From: Tangfeifania diversioriginum
GTDB taxonomy: Bacteria; Bacteroidota; Bacteroidia; Bacteroidales; Prolixibacteraceae
DNA length: 64,000 bases
Direction: 5' to 3'
Assembly: GCF_900141875.1 (NCBI RefSeq)
Contig: NZ_FQZE01000026.1
Location: forward strand, 1 to 64,000
The position numbers were made by a program, and so were the translations under genes. The notes below the pieces were generated by a model that made no database searches, had not been told where the DNA came from, and was given only the letters and a program-made list of their open reading frames with translations. Positions 35,267 through 43,766 of the stretch are shown in pieces; within the stretch, counting starts at the first letter, position 1; every line of letters starts with the position of its first letter.

Positions 35267-37360
35267 GTGGAGAATGGTTTTATCCATAGGTTAACGAAAA
35301 TTATTGATACCAACCTCCACAACGAGCACTTCGGCCCCGAAGAGCTTGCTGCAGAAATGGGAATGAGCTATTCGTCGCTGCACCGGAGATTGAAAGAAAA
35401 CTTAAAAAAGAACATCAGCATATTTATTCGCGAACGGCGCCTGGAAAAAGCAAAGGAAATTCTTCAGAATGAAAATTTATCGGTTGCTGAAATTGCATAC
35501 AAAGTGGGATTTGGCAGTCCAACCTATTTCAATAAATGTTTTCATGAATATTTTGGCATTTCGCCCGGTGAGTTTAAAAAAGGTGGAAAAAATAAAACAG
35601 TTGAAGCACAATCAGCAAAAGGGAAATTTTTTAAAGTCCTCTCGCTTGCAGGTGGCTTGATTGTTGTTTTTGCGCTCGCATATTTTTTTCTGAACGGAAG
35701 GATTTCAGGCCTGACAAATGAAGTTCCGTCAGAGAAATCCATAGCTGTTCTCCCCGTAAAATATATTGGCCCTCCGACTTATCAATACCAGGCAGAAGGT
35801 TGCATGGAAGAGCTACTCGACAAATTAATGAAGCTGGAGGATTTGCGTGTGATTTCGCGTACCTCAGTGGAAAAATACCGGCAAACTTCCAAATCAATAA
35901 AAGATATCGGGAAGGAGCTAAAAGTTTCAGCAATGCTGGAATCTACATTTCAGAAAACGGAGGAAGGGCTTATTCTTTTTTTAAAACTTTATCGGGCAGA
36001 AAATGAAGAACTGATTTGGCAGAAAAAATTTCAGGATAATCTGGCCAATGTTTCTGTTTTTCAAAATGAAGCGGCGCAGTTGGTAGCGGGTGAACTGCAT
36101 GTCCGGCTGTCACCAACAGAAAAACAGCTTCTCGAAAAAATAAATGGAACCAATGTGGAAGCACAGGATTTTTTCCGGCAGGGAAGAAATCAGTTTTTTT
36201 TATATCAGATGGATAACACCCGCAAGGAAGCGTTGAACGAGGCGTCAATTTTTTTTGAAAAAGCGCTCGCTATCGATTCAGCACATGCGCCCTCCTATGC
36301 CGCACTGGCAACCGTTTACTGGGAAAAAAATTACAATACAACTTACTTTGAGGCGAATTTTCTGGATTCCGCATTCTACCTTGCTCAGCGTGCATTGGAT
36401 TGCGATAAACAATCGGAAGAAGCGTATTTGATTCGCGGGAAATATTACTACGAAATGAATGACGACCGAAAAGCGCTGACAGATATTCAGAACGTACTGG
36501 AAATCAATCCAAATTTTTGGGAAGCTTATTCGGTTTTGTCCCGGATTTATACCTGGCGGCAACCCGATTTTGTAAAAGCGATTGAAAATGGACAAAAAGC
36601 CATATCGCTAAATCAGGGGCCTGGTTTGGCTGAACTATACAGTCAGCTTGGTTTTGCCTTTGCCTGTGCAGGTTTTAAAGAGGAGGCCAAAGCGCATTTT
36701 AATAATGCATTTGATTTGACCAGCACAGGCGATTCATTAAGTTATTACTTGTCGGTTGGTACGCTCGAACAGTATTTCGGCGATTATCTGATGGCTGAAA
36801 AATACCTGGACCTGGCTCTCGCGTGCGATTCCGGGAATGTGTTTTTGTTGCGTCGTCTGGGAGGGAATAATAATCTTTTAAAAAACTACAGCAAATCATT
36901 GTACTATTACCAAAAATGGATGCAAAAGAAAGATTCGCTGAATATCCTCGATTTGGGAGAAGCGCACCGCATTGGGCTGGCATACGCCAAAACCGGGCAG
37001 CCGGCAAAAGCAAACGAATATTTTGCACTTGAAGAAAATTACTGCCTGGAAGCCATTGAAAAACAGCGCGATTTTGCCCAGAACAGCAGGGCGTATTACG
37101 ATTTGGCTGCTGTTTATGCATTTCAGGGGAAAAAAGCAGAAGCGTATGAGTTGCTCGATGAATTCATTAAGAATAAAACGTTTCCGCTATGGTGGGTTAA
37201 CCTCGCAAAAGACGACCCTTTATTTGAAAAAATTGTAAATGAAAAACGATTCAACGAACTGCTTGTACAAATGGAAAAGAAATATCTATCTGAACATGAA
37301 CGTGTAAAAAAATGGATGGAAGAGAATGATTTATTCATAGAAAACAGCAGCTTTTACTGA
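35267..37360 (+). CDS. Membrane-anchored AraC-type regulator with TolB-like and TPR domains
   Basis: 697 residues. AraC HTH at ~8-107 ('GPEELAAEMGMSYSSLHRRL', 'SVAEIAYKVGFGSPTYFNKC'), basic linker, one membrane helix at ~124-143, a TolB/FlgO-like N-domain at ~157-285 ('SIAVLPVKYIGPP', 'LRVISRTSVEKYRQTSKSI') and TPR repeats from ~300 to 650. The positive-inside rule puts the HTH in the cytoplasm and the TPR part in the periplasm, a one-protein transmembrane transcription regulator. GTG start (35267); no ATG before residue 31, which would cut the HTH. The lipoprotein gene 160 bp downstream is a plausible target. Confidence 0.9.
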   Translation: MENGFIHRLTKIIDTNLHNEHFGPEELAAEMGMSYSSLHRRLKENLKKNISIFIRERRLEKAKEILQNENLSVAEIAYKVGFGSPTYFNKCFHEYFGISPGEFKKGGKNKTVEAQSAKGKFFKVLSLAGGLIVVFALAYFFLNGRISGLTNEVPSEKSIAVLPVKYIGPPTYQYQAEGCMEELLDKLMKLEDLRVISRTSVEKYRQTSKSIKDIGKELKVSAMLESTFQKTEEGLILFLKLYRAENEELIWQKKFQDNLANVSVFQNEAAQLVAGELHVRLSPTEKQLLEKINGTNVEAQDFFRQGRNQFFLYQMDNTRKEALNEASIFFEKALAIDSAHAPSYAALATVYWEKNYNTTYFEANFLDSAFYLAQRALDCDKQSEEAYLIRGKYYYEMNDDRKALTDIQNVLEINPNFWEAYSVLSRIYTWRQPDFVKAIENGQKAISLNQGPGLAELYSQLGFAFACAGFKEEAKAHFNNAFDLTSTGDSLSYYLSVGTLEQYFGDYLMAEKYLDLALACDSGNVFLLRRLGGNNNLLKNYSKSLYYYQKWMQKKDSLNILDLGEAHRIGLAYAKTGQPAKANEYFALEENYCLEAIEKQRDFAQNSRAYYDLAAVYAFQGKKAEAYELLDEFIKNKTFPLWWVNLAKDDPLFEKIVNEKRFNELLVQMEKKYLSEHERVKKWMEENDLFIENSSFY

Positions 37361-37520
37361 ACATATAAATTCCTCGGCAGAGAATTATAACATTTGAAAA
37401 ATAGTTTTAAGGATTGACAAGAGACCATAACCTTTTGATAAAAGATTTAATCGCCTTCCGATATTTAATTATGACATTGTAACTGATTAAATTTCAGTTT
37501 TAACTTTAAAATTACTTGTC

Positions 37521-38081
37521 ATGAAAAAGCTAAATTATTTTTTTCTTTTTGTTTTTATTGGCGTTCTGATTTCCGGTTGTTCAGAATTTGAAACCAACCA
37601 GGATTTATTGAACCCGGAGAATGATCCGGAACTCAAAAAAGCAAAAGTACCCATCCCCGCAAAATGCTGGACAACCACCGTGCCTGATTTCTCGCAGGGG
37701 ACTGTTTTATGCACACCCGAAGAGTTTGAAGTGGTAGTTTTAGCTGGTGGTAATATGTCTGGGATTGAAGCGCACGGCGGAAAACTGGACACTGAAAAAA
37801 GCACCTGGAAAGTAACCGGTTGTGATTTTGATTACGAAAACTCACTAATTATTGAGAACATTGAAGGCAAACATACCGTTATGAACGGCGACTACTTTCT
37901 CTACACCGGTACTTTGAGTGCGAGTGTTACTGACGGAGCGATTACAGGTACTGTTAATATTTATGAGGGAACTGGAAAATTTGAAAGTGGAACCGCAGAA
38001 GTATCTATTACCGGGATACTCGATTTTGATACCGGCATTGCAACAATGAAAGGCGAAGGTTTTTGGGATTTTAACGACTAA
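37521..38081 (+). CDS. Small lipoprotein of unknown function, beta-rich
   Basis: 186 residues with lipobox 'LISGC' (Cys20). The mature protein has two Cys pairs' worth of residues ('AKCWTT', 'TVLCTPEEF', 'VTGCDFDYE') and a C-terminal run of short glycine-rich strands ('GTVNIYEGTGKFESGTAEVS', 'ITGILDFDTGIATMKGEG') that looks like a small beta barrel of the allene-oxide-cyclase/dirigent kind. That comparison is visual only. It follows the AraC-TPR regulator in the same direction with its own 160-bp leader. Such lipoproteins often accompany these regulators in Bacteroidota. Confidence 0.85.
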   Translation: MKKLNYFFLFVFIGVLISGCSEFETNQDLLNPENDPELKKAKVPIPAKCWTTTVPDFSQGTVLCTPEEFEVVVLAGGNMSGIEAHGGKLDTEKSTWKVTGCDFDYENSLIIENIEGKHTVMNGDYFLYTGTLSASVTDGAITGTVNIYEGTGKFESGTAEVSITGILDFDTGIATMKGEGFWDFND

Positions 38082-38336
38082 TTGCATCGCAATTTACAGC
38101 GAAGGCACTCAAATATGTAACGGCAATGTCTTGTATTCTCAAACACACAAATTTAATTTTACAAAATGGTTTGCGGCAACGAATTTCTTCTGATGCTAAG
38201 AGGAATGTGTTGCTATAAAATGAGAGAGGAAGTGTTGTTGGAACTGCTTGAAAATTTAAATGAATTTTAGGAACAATAGAGTTTGGAAATTGACTCATTG
38301 AACAAATTTCCATAGATTTTAAACTGCCAAAAAAAG

Positions 38337-38365
38337 GAGCCACTCCCGGTGCCTGGGAATGGCTC
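38337..38365 (-). terminator. Terminator after the guanylate-kinase-like gene
   Basis: 11-bp stem with one mismatch: gagccactccc (38337-38347) / gggaatggctc (38355-38365), followed on the minus strand by a T run (plus-strand A run 38329-38335). It lies 20 bp past the stop at 38385. The 250 bp between here and the lipoprotein stop (38081) hold nothing I recognise. Confidence 0.8.
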
Positions 38366-38384
38366 TCGTTTTAATTTTTGTGGA

Positions 38385-39137
38385 TTATTTAATAAAATTT
38401 TCCTCCCATTTTTCTGCATACGGAGAATCCTGACCTTTTAATAGTGCCACAAAGGCGAGCAGTGACTTACGGGCATCGCCAACGGGGTAGTAAAAGGCAT
38501 CCCAGTTTTCACTATCTTCACCATTGTGGTTGGGAATTATGTGCTGAGAATGATGAGCATCCTGCAATTCCCTGAAAGCGCTCGAAGCCCGTTTTTCAAT
38601 GTTCTCCAGGTCAGGCAGCGCGAGTTCACCTTTTTGCTTCTTGGTACGGCGCAGTAGTTTTCGTCGCATAACATCGGTAACGAAATCAGGAATTGAAACC
38701 GATGGTTTTGTGGATTGGAGAAAACTTATTTCATCAGCAGAAAGCGGCGACATGAAAACACTCAGACGTTCAATCTCTTTTAGTGCTTCGTGCGTTTGCA
38801 GCACCCGTCCAACAAACGGATTTCCTTCAAAAAGCACATCGTTTTCGCTCAGTGTTTTTGAAAGTTCCCCGAGGTCAAGTGCCTGCAGGTCGCCCCTCAC
38901 TTCCATCACAACAAACTGGTTGTTGGATTTTAATGATTCAATTTCTTCGCGCGTTCTGAAATGGTAATCCGTACCGTCAACTTCTCCCGGCCTTGCAGCG
39001 CGGCTGTTGTATAAAACAAGTGGTTTCATGTTCTGATGCAATTCGGAGTAAAATCTTGCAAGCGCTTTGGCCAGCGGGCTTTTGCCCACGCATGACGGGC
39101 CACTGAAAATTATAAGGCGATGATTTTGTGTTTTCAT
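38385..39137 (-). CDS. Guanylate-kinase-like P-loop protein (atypical)
   Basis: 250 residues, longer than normal guanylate kinase (~200). Walker A 'FSGPSCVGKSPLAKAL' at ~11-26 and the GMP-binding type motif 'SRAARPGEVDGTDYHFRTRE' at ~44-63 match the guanylate kinase family. The centre and C-terminus ('DFVTDVMRRKLLRRTKKQKG', 'WDAFYYPVGDARKSL') diverge, so it is probably not the housekeeping Gmk. It may phosphorylate another nucleotide or bind a ligand without catalysis. The rhomboid gene lies upstream on the same strand with a 19-bp gap. Confidence 0.85.
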   Translation of the reverse strand: MKTQNHRLIIFSGPSCVGKSPLAKALARFYSELHQNMKPLVLYNSRAARPGEVDGTDYHFRTREEIESLKSNNQFVVMEVRGDLQALDLGELSKTLSENDVLFEGNPFVGRVLQTHEALKEIERLSVFMSPLSADEISFLQSTKPSVSIPDFVTDVMRRKLLRRTKKQKGELALPDLENIEKRASSAFRELQDAHHSQHIIPNHNGEDSENWDAFYYPVGDARKSLLAFVALLKGQDSPYAEKWEENFIK

Positions 39138-39156
39138 AAAATGTCATTTTAAAATT

Positions 39157-39933
39157 TTAATACTCTCCGGTGTGGTTGGTGTTTTCAGAAAAATAGTTGT
39201 TCGGAAAGCCGGAATTAACCTGCGTGTTGCTATTTTTCTTTTCATCAGACTGTGGTTGCAATTCTTCGCTTTCTTCTTCCGGTTCTTCCTCCTCTTCTTC
39301 TTCTTCTTCCCATTCGAATTTATCGCGTCGGATAATGTATTTCCGGTAGTATAAAGCCAGGACAACTCCAGAAACGGCTCCCCACAAATGCCCTTCCCAC
39401 GACATTTTGGGGTCAATGGGAAGAAGTCCCCAAACCATACCGCCATACAAAAATACAACAACTACCGAAAGGGTGAGCAACCTGACGTCGTTCCGGATAA
39501 TTCCGCTCACAAAATGAAATGCTGCCAGCGCATACACCACGCCGCTGGCGCCAATATGCCATGCCGGGCGGCCGGCCAGCCAAACTGTCAAGCCCGACAA
39601 TAAATAAAGGATAATAAAAATTCGGTAAGAAATGCGCCTGTAAAAGTAAATGAGCGCGAAAAACAGGATGAAAAATGGGACTGAATTGGATATCAGGTGG
39701 CTGAAGCCGGAGTGAATGAACGGCGAAAACAGGATTCCGGGTAAACCTCTCCATTCCCGCGGAAAAACACCCCATTCCACCAAACTGATCCCCGTAACCA
39801 GCTCGGTGATTTTTACCATCCAGAATACAAACACCAAAAGCGCCGGAAGGATGAGCGAATGAATAAATATCCGTTTTTCCATTTTCGGATCCAGCTTTTT
39901 CGGGTTGCTCGGATAGTAATTAAAAAGGCGCAT
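39157..39933 (-). CDS. Rhomboid family intramembrane serine protease
   Basis: 258 residues with six membrane helices. 'HIGASGVVYALAAF' near residue 126 has the GxSG catalytic serine and 'WEGHLWGAVSGVV' near 180 the catalytic His; 'HSGFSHLISNSVPFF' near 76 is the conserved HxxxHxxxN-like motif. Cleaves membrane proteins within the bilayer. After the last helix comes an unusual run of 11 glutamates (about 209-222) and an Asn/Ser-rich polar tail. Upstream of, and likely co-transcribed with, the guanylate-kinase-like gene. Confidence 0.93.
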   Translation of the reverse strand: MRLFNYYPSNPKKLDPKMEKRIFIHSLILPALLVFVFWMVKITELVTGISLVEWGVFPREWRGLPGILFSPFIHSGFSHLISNSVPFFILFFALIYFYRRISYRIFIILYLLSGLTVWLAGRPAWHIGASGVVYALAAFHFVSGIIRNDVRLLTLSVVVVFLYGGMVWGLLPIDPKMSWEGHLWGAVSGVVLALYYRKYIIRRDKFEWEEEEEEEEEPEEESEELQPQSDEKKNSNTQVNSGFPNNYFSENTNHTGEY

Positions 39934-40133
39934 ATTTTTTTAAATTTCAATAATCAAAAAACAAATAACAATTAAATTCCAAACTTCAAACTTCAAACTT
40001 CAAATCTCAAATTACAAATAAATCAATATTCAATTTTCAGATTCCAAACTTCAGTCATCATAACATAGAATTGTGTATTCGGTTTGAAATTTTATTCATT
40101 GGCTTTTGGTTATTGTTTGTTTTTTGGATATTG
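39934..40133. repeat. AT-rich intergenic stretch with short tandem repeats
   Basis: The 200 bp between rhomboid and threonine aldolase genes contain three tandem copies of caaactt (about 39983-40003) and several looser copies (ttccaaacttca near 40044). No gene or CRISPR organisation: the units are too short and lack spacers. Confidence 0.6.
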
Positions 40134-41171
40134 CTATTTGGAGTTTGTATGTAGCAGATTTTTTATTAGTTGCACAAACTCGTAAATTTCGGTTTCTGTG
40201 GTATCAAACGAAGTCATCCAGCGCACTTCACCTTTAAATTCATTCCACGGGTAGAAAAAGAAGTGTTCCTGCAGCGGTGCAATTATTTTTTTGGGAACCT
40301 GCGCAAAAACACCGTTGGCTTCAACCTGTTGGGTGATTTTTATTTCCGGAATTTTTGAAACTTCGGCTTCGAGCAGTTTAGCCATTTTGTTGGCATGCGT
40401 TGCCGTTTCTTTCCATAAATCATTATCGAAATAGGCAAGAAACTGCGCCCCAACAAAGCGCATTTTTGAGTAGAGCTGCATGCTCTGTTTGCGGATATAT
40501 TTTGTATTAACCGTCAACTCCGGGGTAAAAAAGAGAACCGCTTCTCCCATCATCATCCCGTTTTTGGTGCCGCCAAACGAGAGTACATCCACGCCGCAAT
40601 CTTTGGTAAACGATTTAAAATCCATGTCGAGCGCCACAGCGGCATTGGCAATGCGGGCACCGTCCATGTGCAGCAGCATATTATTGCTGTGGGCCAAATT
40701 AGCCAGTGCTTTTATTTCGTCGGGCTGATAAACCGTGCCCATTTCGGTTACCTGCGATATGGAAATTACCTTAGGTTGGGAATGATGCTCAAAATCAAAT
40801 CCTTTCAGGTGATGTTTTACTGATTCGGGGGTGAGCTTTCCGTTTTCGGGTTCGACCGGCAGGAGTTTACATCCCGAAAATTTTTCCGGTGCACCGCACT
40901 CATCTTCTTCAATATGCGCTGTTTCGGCACAAATAATCGAGTTGAAACTTTGGGTTACCGTTGTTAATCCCAGCACGTTGGCACCTGTTCCGTTAAAAAC
41001 GAAAAAGACCTCGGTCTCTTCGCCAAACTTTTCTTTAAACCGTTGAATGGCTTTTTGGGTGTACGGATCGTCACCGTAGCCTTTCACATGTCCCTGGTTG
41101 GCGTTCTCAATCCCTTTTAGTATGGCAGGGTGTATACCCGAATTATTATCGCTTGCAAATCCTTTATTCAT
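40134..41171 (-). CDS. ltaE: Low-specificity threonine aldolase (PLP enzyme)
   Basis: 345 residues, fold-type I PLP enzyme. 'FASDNNSGIHPAIL' near residue 5, 'GTGANVLGL' near 61, 'HMDGARIANAAVAL' near 172 and the PLP lysine in 'VLSFGGTKNGMMMGEAV' near 200 match the GLY1/LtaE family. Cleaves threonine to glycine and acetaldehyde, with weak stereospecificity at C-beta. Single gene; its upstream 85 bp separate it from the divergent GPP34-like gene. Confidence 0.94.
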   Translation of the reverse strand: MNKGFASDNNSGIHPAILKGIENANQGHVKGYGDDPYTQKAIQRFKEKFGEETEVFFVFNGTGANVLGLTTVTQSFNSIICAETAHIEEDECGAPEKFSGCKLLPVEPENGKLTPESVKHHLKGFDFEHHSQPKVISISQVTEMGTVYQPDEIKALANLAHSNNMLLHMDGARIANAAVALDMDFKSFTKDCGVDVLSFGGTKNGMMMGEAVLFFTPELTVNTKYIRKQSMQLYSKMRFVGAQFLAYFDNDLWKETATHANKMAKLLEAEVSKIPEIKITQQVEANGVFAQVPKKIIAPLQEHFFFYPWNEFKGEVRWMTSFDTTETEIYEFVQLIKNLLHTNSK

Positions 41172-41256
41172 TTCATTATAAGTTTGTCATATTCTTTGTA
41201 AATTCAAGCAAATATTTAGGTCTGTTAAAGTAAGAAAAAATCATACGTTTAAAAAA

Positions 41257-41934
41257 ATGGAAAAAACGCTTTCGCTTTCTGAGAAATTATTTGTGCTGGC
41301 AGTTCATCCGGAAAAGGGTGGAATTATATACACGTCGGCAACTTCAATGAATTATGTGTTGCCAGGCGCAATTATGCTTGAACTTTTCATGAACGGTAAT
41401 ATTGTTTTTGAGAATAAGCGGATAATAGTTAAAAATGGGAAAGCAGAAAATGAGCTGCACCATTTATTACTGGAAAAATTAAATACGCAGAAAAAGCCAC
41501 AGAAAATTTCGCGTTGGCTGAATAAATTTAGTTATTCGCAGAAAAAAATACGAAAACAACTGCAAAAGAATTTAACACGAAAAGGCATTATCCGGATGGA
41601 AGAAAAAAGTTTTTTGTTTTTCAGGTGGAAAAAGCCGGTACTGACAAAAAAGCAGGTGGTATATCATTTGCGGGGCGAAATTGAAAACCAGATTTTTAAG
41701 GGTAAAGCAGATGAAAATGAAATTATGTTGCTGTCGATGTTCCAAACTACCGGCTTGATGAAAAGGATTTTTCCTGACAAACAGAAACGCAAAAAAGCGC
41801 GCCTGCAGTTAAAGAAAATGATGGTTGAGAACCAGGTGTCGGCCGAAGTTGCCGAAGCCATAAAAGCTGTGCAGGCAGTTGCCGTTTCTGTTGCCACCAC
41901 ATCGGCTGCAACTTCTGCTGTTACTTCGGGGTAA
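41257..41934 (+). CDS. GPP34 (Golgi phosphoprotein 3)-like protein
   Basis: 225 residues. 'LSLSEKLFVLAVHPEKGGII' at 5-24, followed by 'LPGAIMLELFMNGNIVFENK' and a helical body, is the bacterial GPP34/GOLPH3-like pattern; the eukaryotic relative binds PI4P. Bacterial roles are not established. The C-terminus (about 195-225) is Ala/Val/Thr/Ser-rich and low in complexity ('VAVSVATTSAATSAVTSG'). Followed 22 bp later by a photolyase gene on the same strand, so the two are probably co-transcribed. Confidence 0.85.
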   Translation: MEKTLSLSEKLFVLAVHPEKGGIIYTSATSMNYVLPGAIMLELFMNGNIVFENKRIIVKNGKAENELHHLLLEKLNTQKKPQKISRWLNKFSYSQKKIRKQLQKNLTRKGIIRMEEKSFLFFRWKKPVLTKKQVVYHLRGEIENQIFKGKADENEIMLLSMFQTTGLMKRIFPDKQKRKKARLQLKKMMVENQVSAEVAEAIKAVQAVAVSVATTSAATSAVTSG

Positions 41935-41956
41935 AATTCTGCTAAAAGAAAGTTTT

Positions 41957-43261
41957 ATGGAAGATAAAATTGTACTGTTTTGGTTTCGGCGCGATTTACG
42001 GCTACACGATAATCATGGCCTTTTTCAGGCGTTAACTTCAGGCTTGCCGGTTTTACCTGTTTTTATTTTTGATACGGAAATTCTTGAAAAATTAAATTCC
42101 AAAACCGATGCCCGCGTTTCGTTTATTCATGCTGAAACAAAAAAAATAAAAACTGAACTCGAAAAAAATGAAAGTACGTTAAAAACTTTTCATTCAACAT
42201 CTTTAGATGCATTCAAAAAACTGGTTGAAACACACGATGTGGTGGCTGTTTACTCAAACAGAGATTATGAACCAGCAGCCTTGGAGCGCGATAAAAAAAT
42301 AAAAACATTTCTGAAAGATAAAGGGATTGAGTTTCTGCAGTTTAAAGACCAGGTTGTTTTTGAAGAAAATGAAGTGCAGAAAGACGATGAAACACCCTAC
42401 ACCGTTTTTACTCCTTACAGCAAAAAATGGAAAAAAACACTAAAAGACCATCCCATTTCGGAGTATGAATCGGAAAATGAGCTGGATAAATTGTTGAAAG
42501 TTTCCTCTTCATCGTTTCCCAAGCTGAAGGAACTGGGGTTTGAAGAAAGTGATGCTGAAATTCCTTCGCGTAATTTTCCTGAAGAGGTAATCCGCAACTA
42601 TGCCAAAACCCGCGATTTCCCGGCCGAAGAGGAGGGAACCACCCGCCTTGGAATTCACCTGCGATTTGGGACAGTAAGCATTCGCCGGCTGGTGCAAAAA
42701 GCAGCCGAATTGTCAGATGTATTTCTGAATGAATTGATTTGGCGGGAATTTTACATGTCGGTTTTATGGCATTTTCCGCAAGTGGTAGAAAAAGCTTTCA
42801 AACCGAAATACGATTTTATCAACTGGCGAAAGAACGAGGAAGAATTTGAACGCTGGTGTAAAGGGGAAACTGGCTACCCGATGGTGGATGCCGGCATGCG
42901 CCAACTCAATGCAACAGGGTTTATGCACAACCGCCTGCGAATGGTTACTGCCAGTTTTCTGACCAAACACCTGCTCATCGACTGGCGCTGGGGCGAAGCC
43001 TATTTTGCCGAAAAACTGCTCGATTACGAACTGGCTTCCAACAATGGCGGCTGGCAGTGGGCGGCAGGTTCAGGCTGTGATGCTGCTCCTTATTTCCGGA
43101 TTTTCAACCCTGAAAACCAGCAGAAAAAGTTCGATCCCAAAGATAAATACGTGATGAAATGGGTGCCGGAAATGGGAATGAAACGATACCCGGAACCAAT
43201 TGTTGAGCACAAGGAAGCACGGGAAAGGGCACTGCGGATTTACAAGGAGGCGGTGAAGTGA
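41957..43261 (+). CDS. phr: Deoxyribodipyrimidine photolyase (cryptochrome/photolyase family)
   Basis: 434 residues. N-terminal antenna-binding alpha/beta domain ('VLFWFRRDLRLHDNHGLFQA', 5-24) and C-terminal FAD domain with 'RLGIHLRFGTVSIR' near 230, 'ELIWREFYMSVLW' near 259, 'GYPMVDAGMRQLNATGFMHN' near 306 and the 'WRWGEAYFAEKLLDYE' and 'NNGGWQWAAGSGCDAAPYFR' blocks. These bind FAD and repair cyclobutane pyrimidine dimers with blue light. The start is ATG 41957; a longer frame from 41879 runs through the GPP34 gene and is not real. Confidence 0.95.
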   Translation: MEDKIVLFWFRRDLRLHDNHGLFQALTSGLPVLPVFIFDTEILEKLNSKTDARVSFIHAETKKIKTELEKNESTLKTFHSTSLDAFKKLVETHDVVAVYSNRDYEPAALERDKKIKTFLKDKGIEFLQFKDQVVFEENEVQKDDETPYTVFTPYSKKWKKTLKDHPISEYESENELDKLLKVSSSSFPKLKELGFEESDAEIPSRNFPEEVIRNYAKTRDFPAEEEGTTRLGIHLRFGTVSIRRLVQKAAELSDVFLNELIWREFYMSVLWHFPQVVEKAFKPKYDFINWRKNEEEFERWCKGETGYPMVDAGMRQLNATGFMHNRLRMVTASFLTKHLLIDWRWGEAYFAEKLLDYELASNNGGWQWAAGSGCDAAPYFRIFNPENQQKKFDPKDKYVMKWVPEMGMKRYPEPIVEHKEARERALRIYKEAVK

Positions 43262-43551
43262 ATTTAGATTAAAATGGAGGAAAGTCGTTGTAAAAGTTTT
43301 GGCGGGTTCCAAATTTTAGGAATTCCATGGGTTCATTGTCAATATAAATCCAAAACATCTGATTTACTTTCTTTCGGAGTTTTACGGGCTGCCTTACAAG
43401 CTATGAGTATTGAAATATATTTCAAGTGCTTATGAATCAGTGGCGTTCAACCCTGTTAGGATAAAAAGACACAAAACCATTAGCTTTTTATCTGAGTTAT
43501 CCCTGGCATCATCAGATCTAAAAAAAATACTTAATTTTGACCTACAGAAAA
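43262..43551. other. Intergenic stretch between phr and the toxin-antitoxin cluster
   Basis: 290 bp with no gene I can support. Near its right end TAATTTTG (43532-43539) is a promoter -7 match 12 bp before the ATG of the broken antitoxin at 43552. Beyond that I see only AT-rich sequence. Confidence 0.5.
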
Positions 43552-43761
43552 ATGTAAGTTATAAAGGAACAATATATTACCGACAAAAAAGGAAGGAAAG
43601 TAAGTGTTATTTTGCCTATCCGTGATTACCGTGAAATGCTGGATAAACTGGAAGAGTTGGAAGATATAAGGGCTTATGACGAAGCAGTATCGGGAAGTGA
43701 AGAATCAATCCCTGCAGAACAGGCCTTCGCCGAAATAGAAGCCAGGCGTAATGATCTTTAA
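43552..43761 (+). pseudogene. RelB/Phd-type antitoxin with a stop at codon 2 (broken)
   Basis: Read from ATG 43552 the second codon is TAA; after it the frame stays open for 67 codons to TAA at 43759 and encodes an antitoxin-like protein: 'IKEQYITDKKGRKVSVILPI', 'YREMLDKLEELEDIRAYDEA' and 'IPAEQAFAEIEARRNDL'. One A-to-T change (AAA to TAA, giving M-K-V-I-K) explains the stop. A -7 box lies upstream. At its end an ATG (43751) overlaps the stop, as in relBE operons, but the toxin frame stops resembling a toxin after about five codons and runs into the tail of an opposing toxin remnant. Confidence 0.7.
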
Positions 43762-43766
43762 AGTTG

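Noticed and set aside
39975-40055. Possible CRISPR or satellite array
   Set aside because: Repeats of caaactt are 7 bp and contiguous, without spacers or cas genes; it is a simple tandem repeat.
43410-43625. 71-codon frame overlapping the broken antitoxin
   Set aside because: The antitoxin signal in another frame is much stronger, and this frame has no family resemblance.
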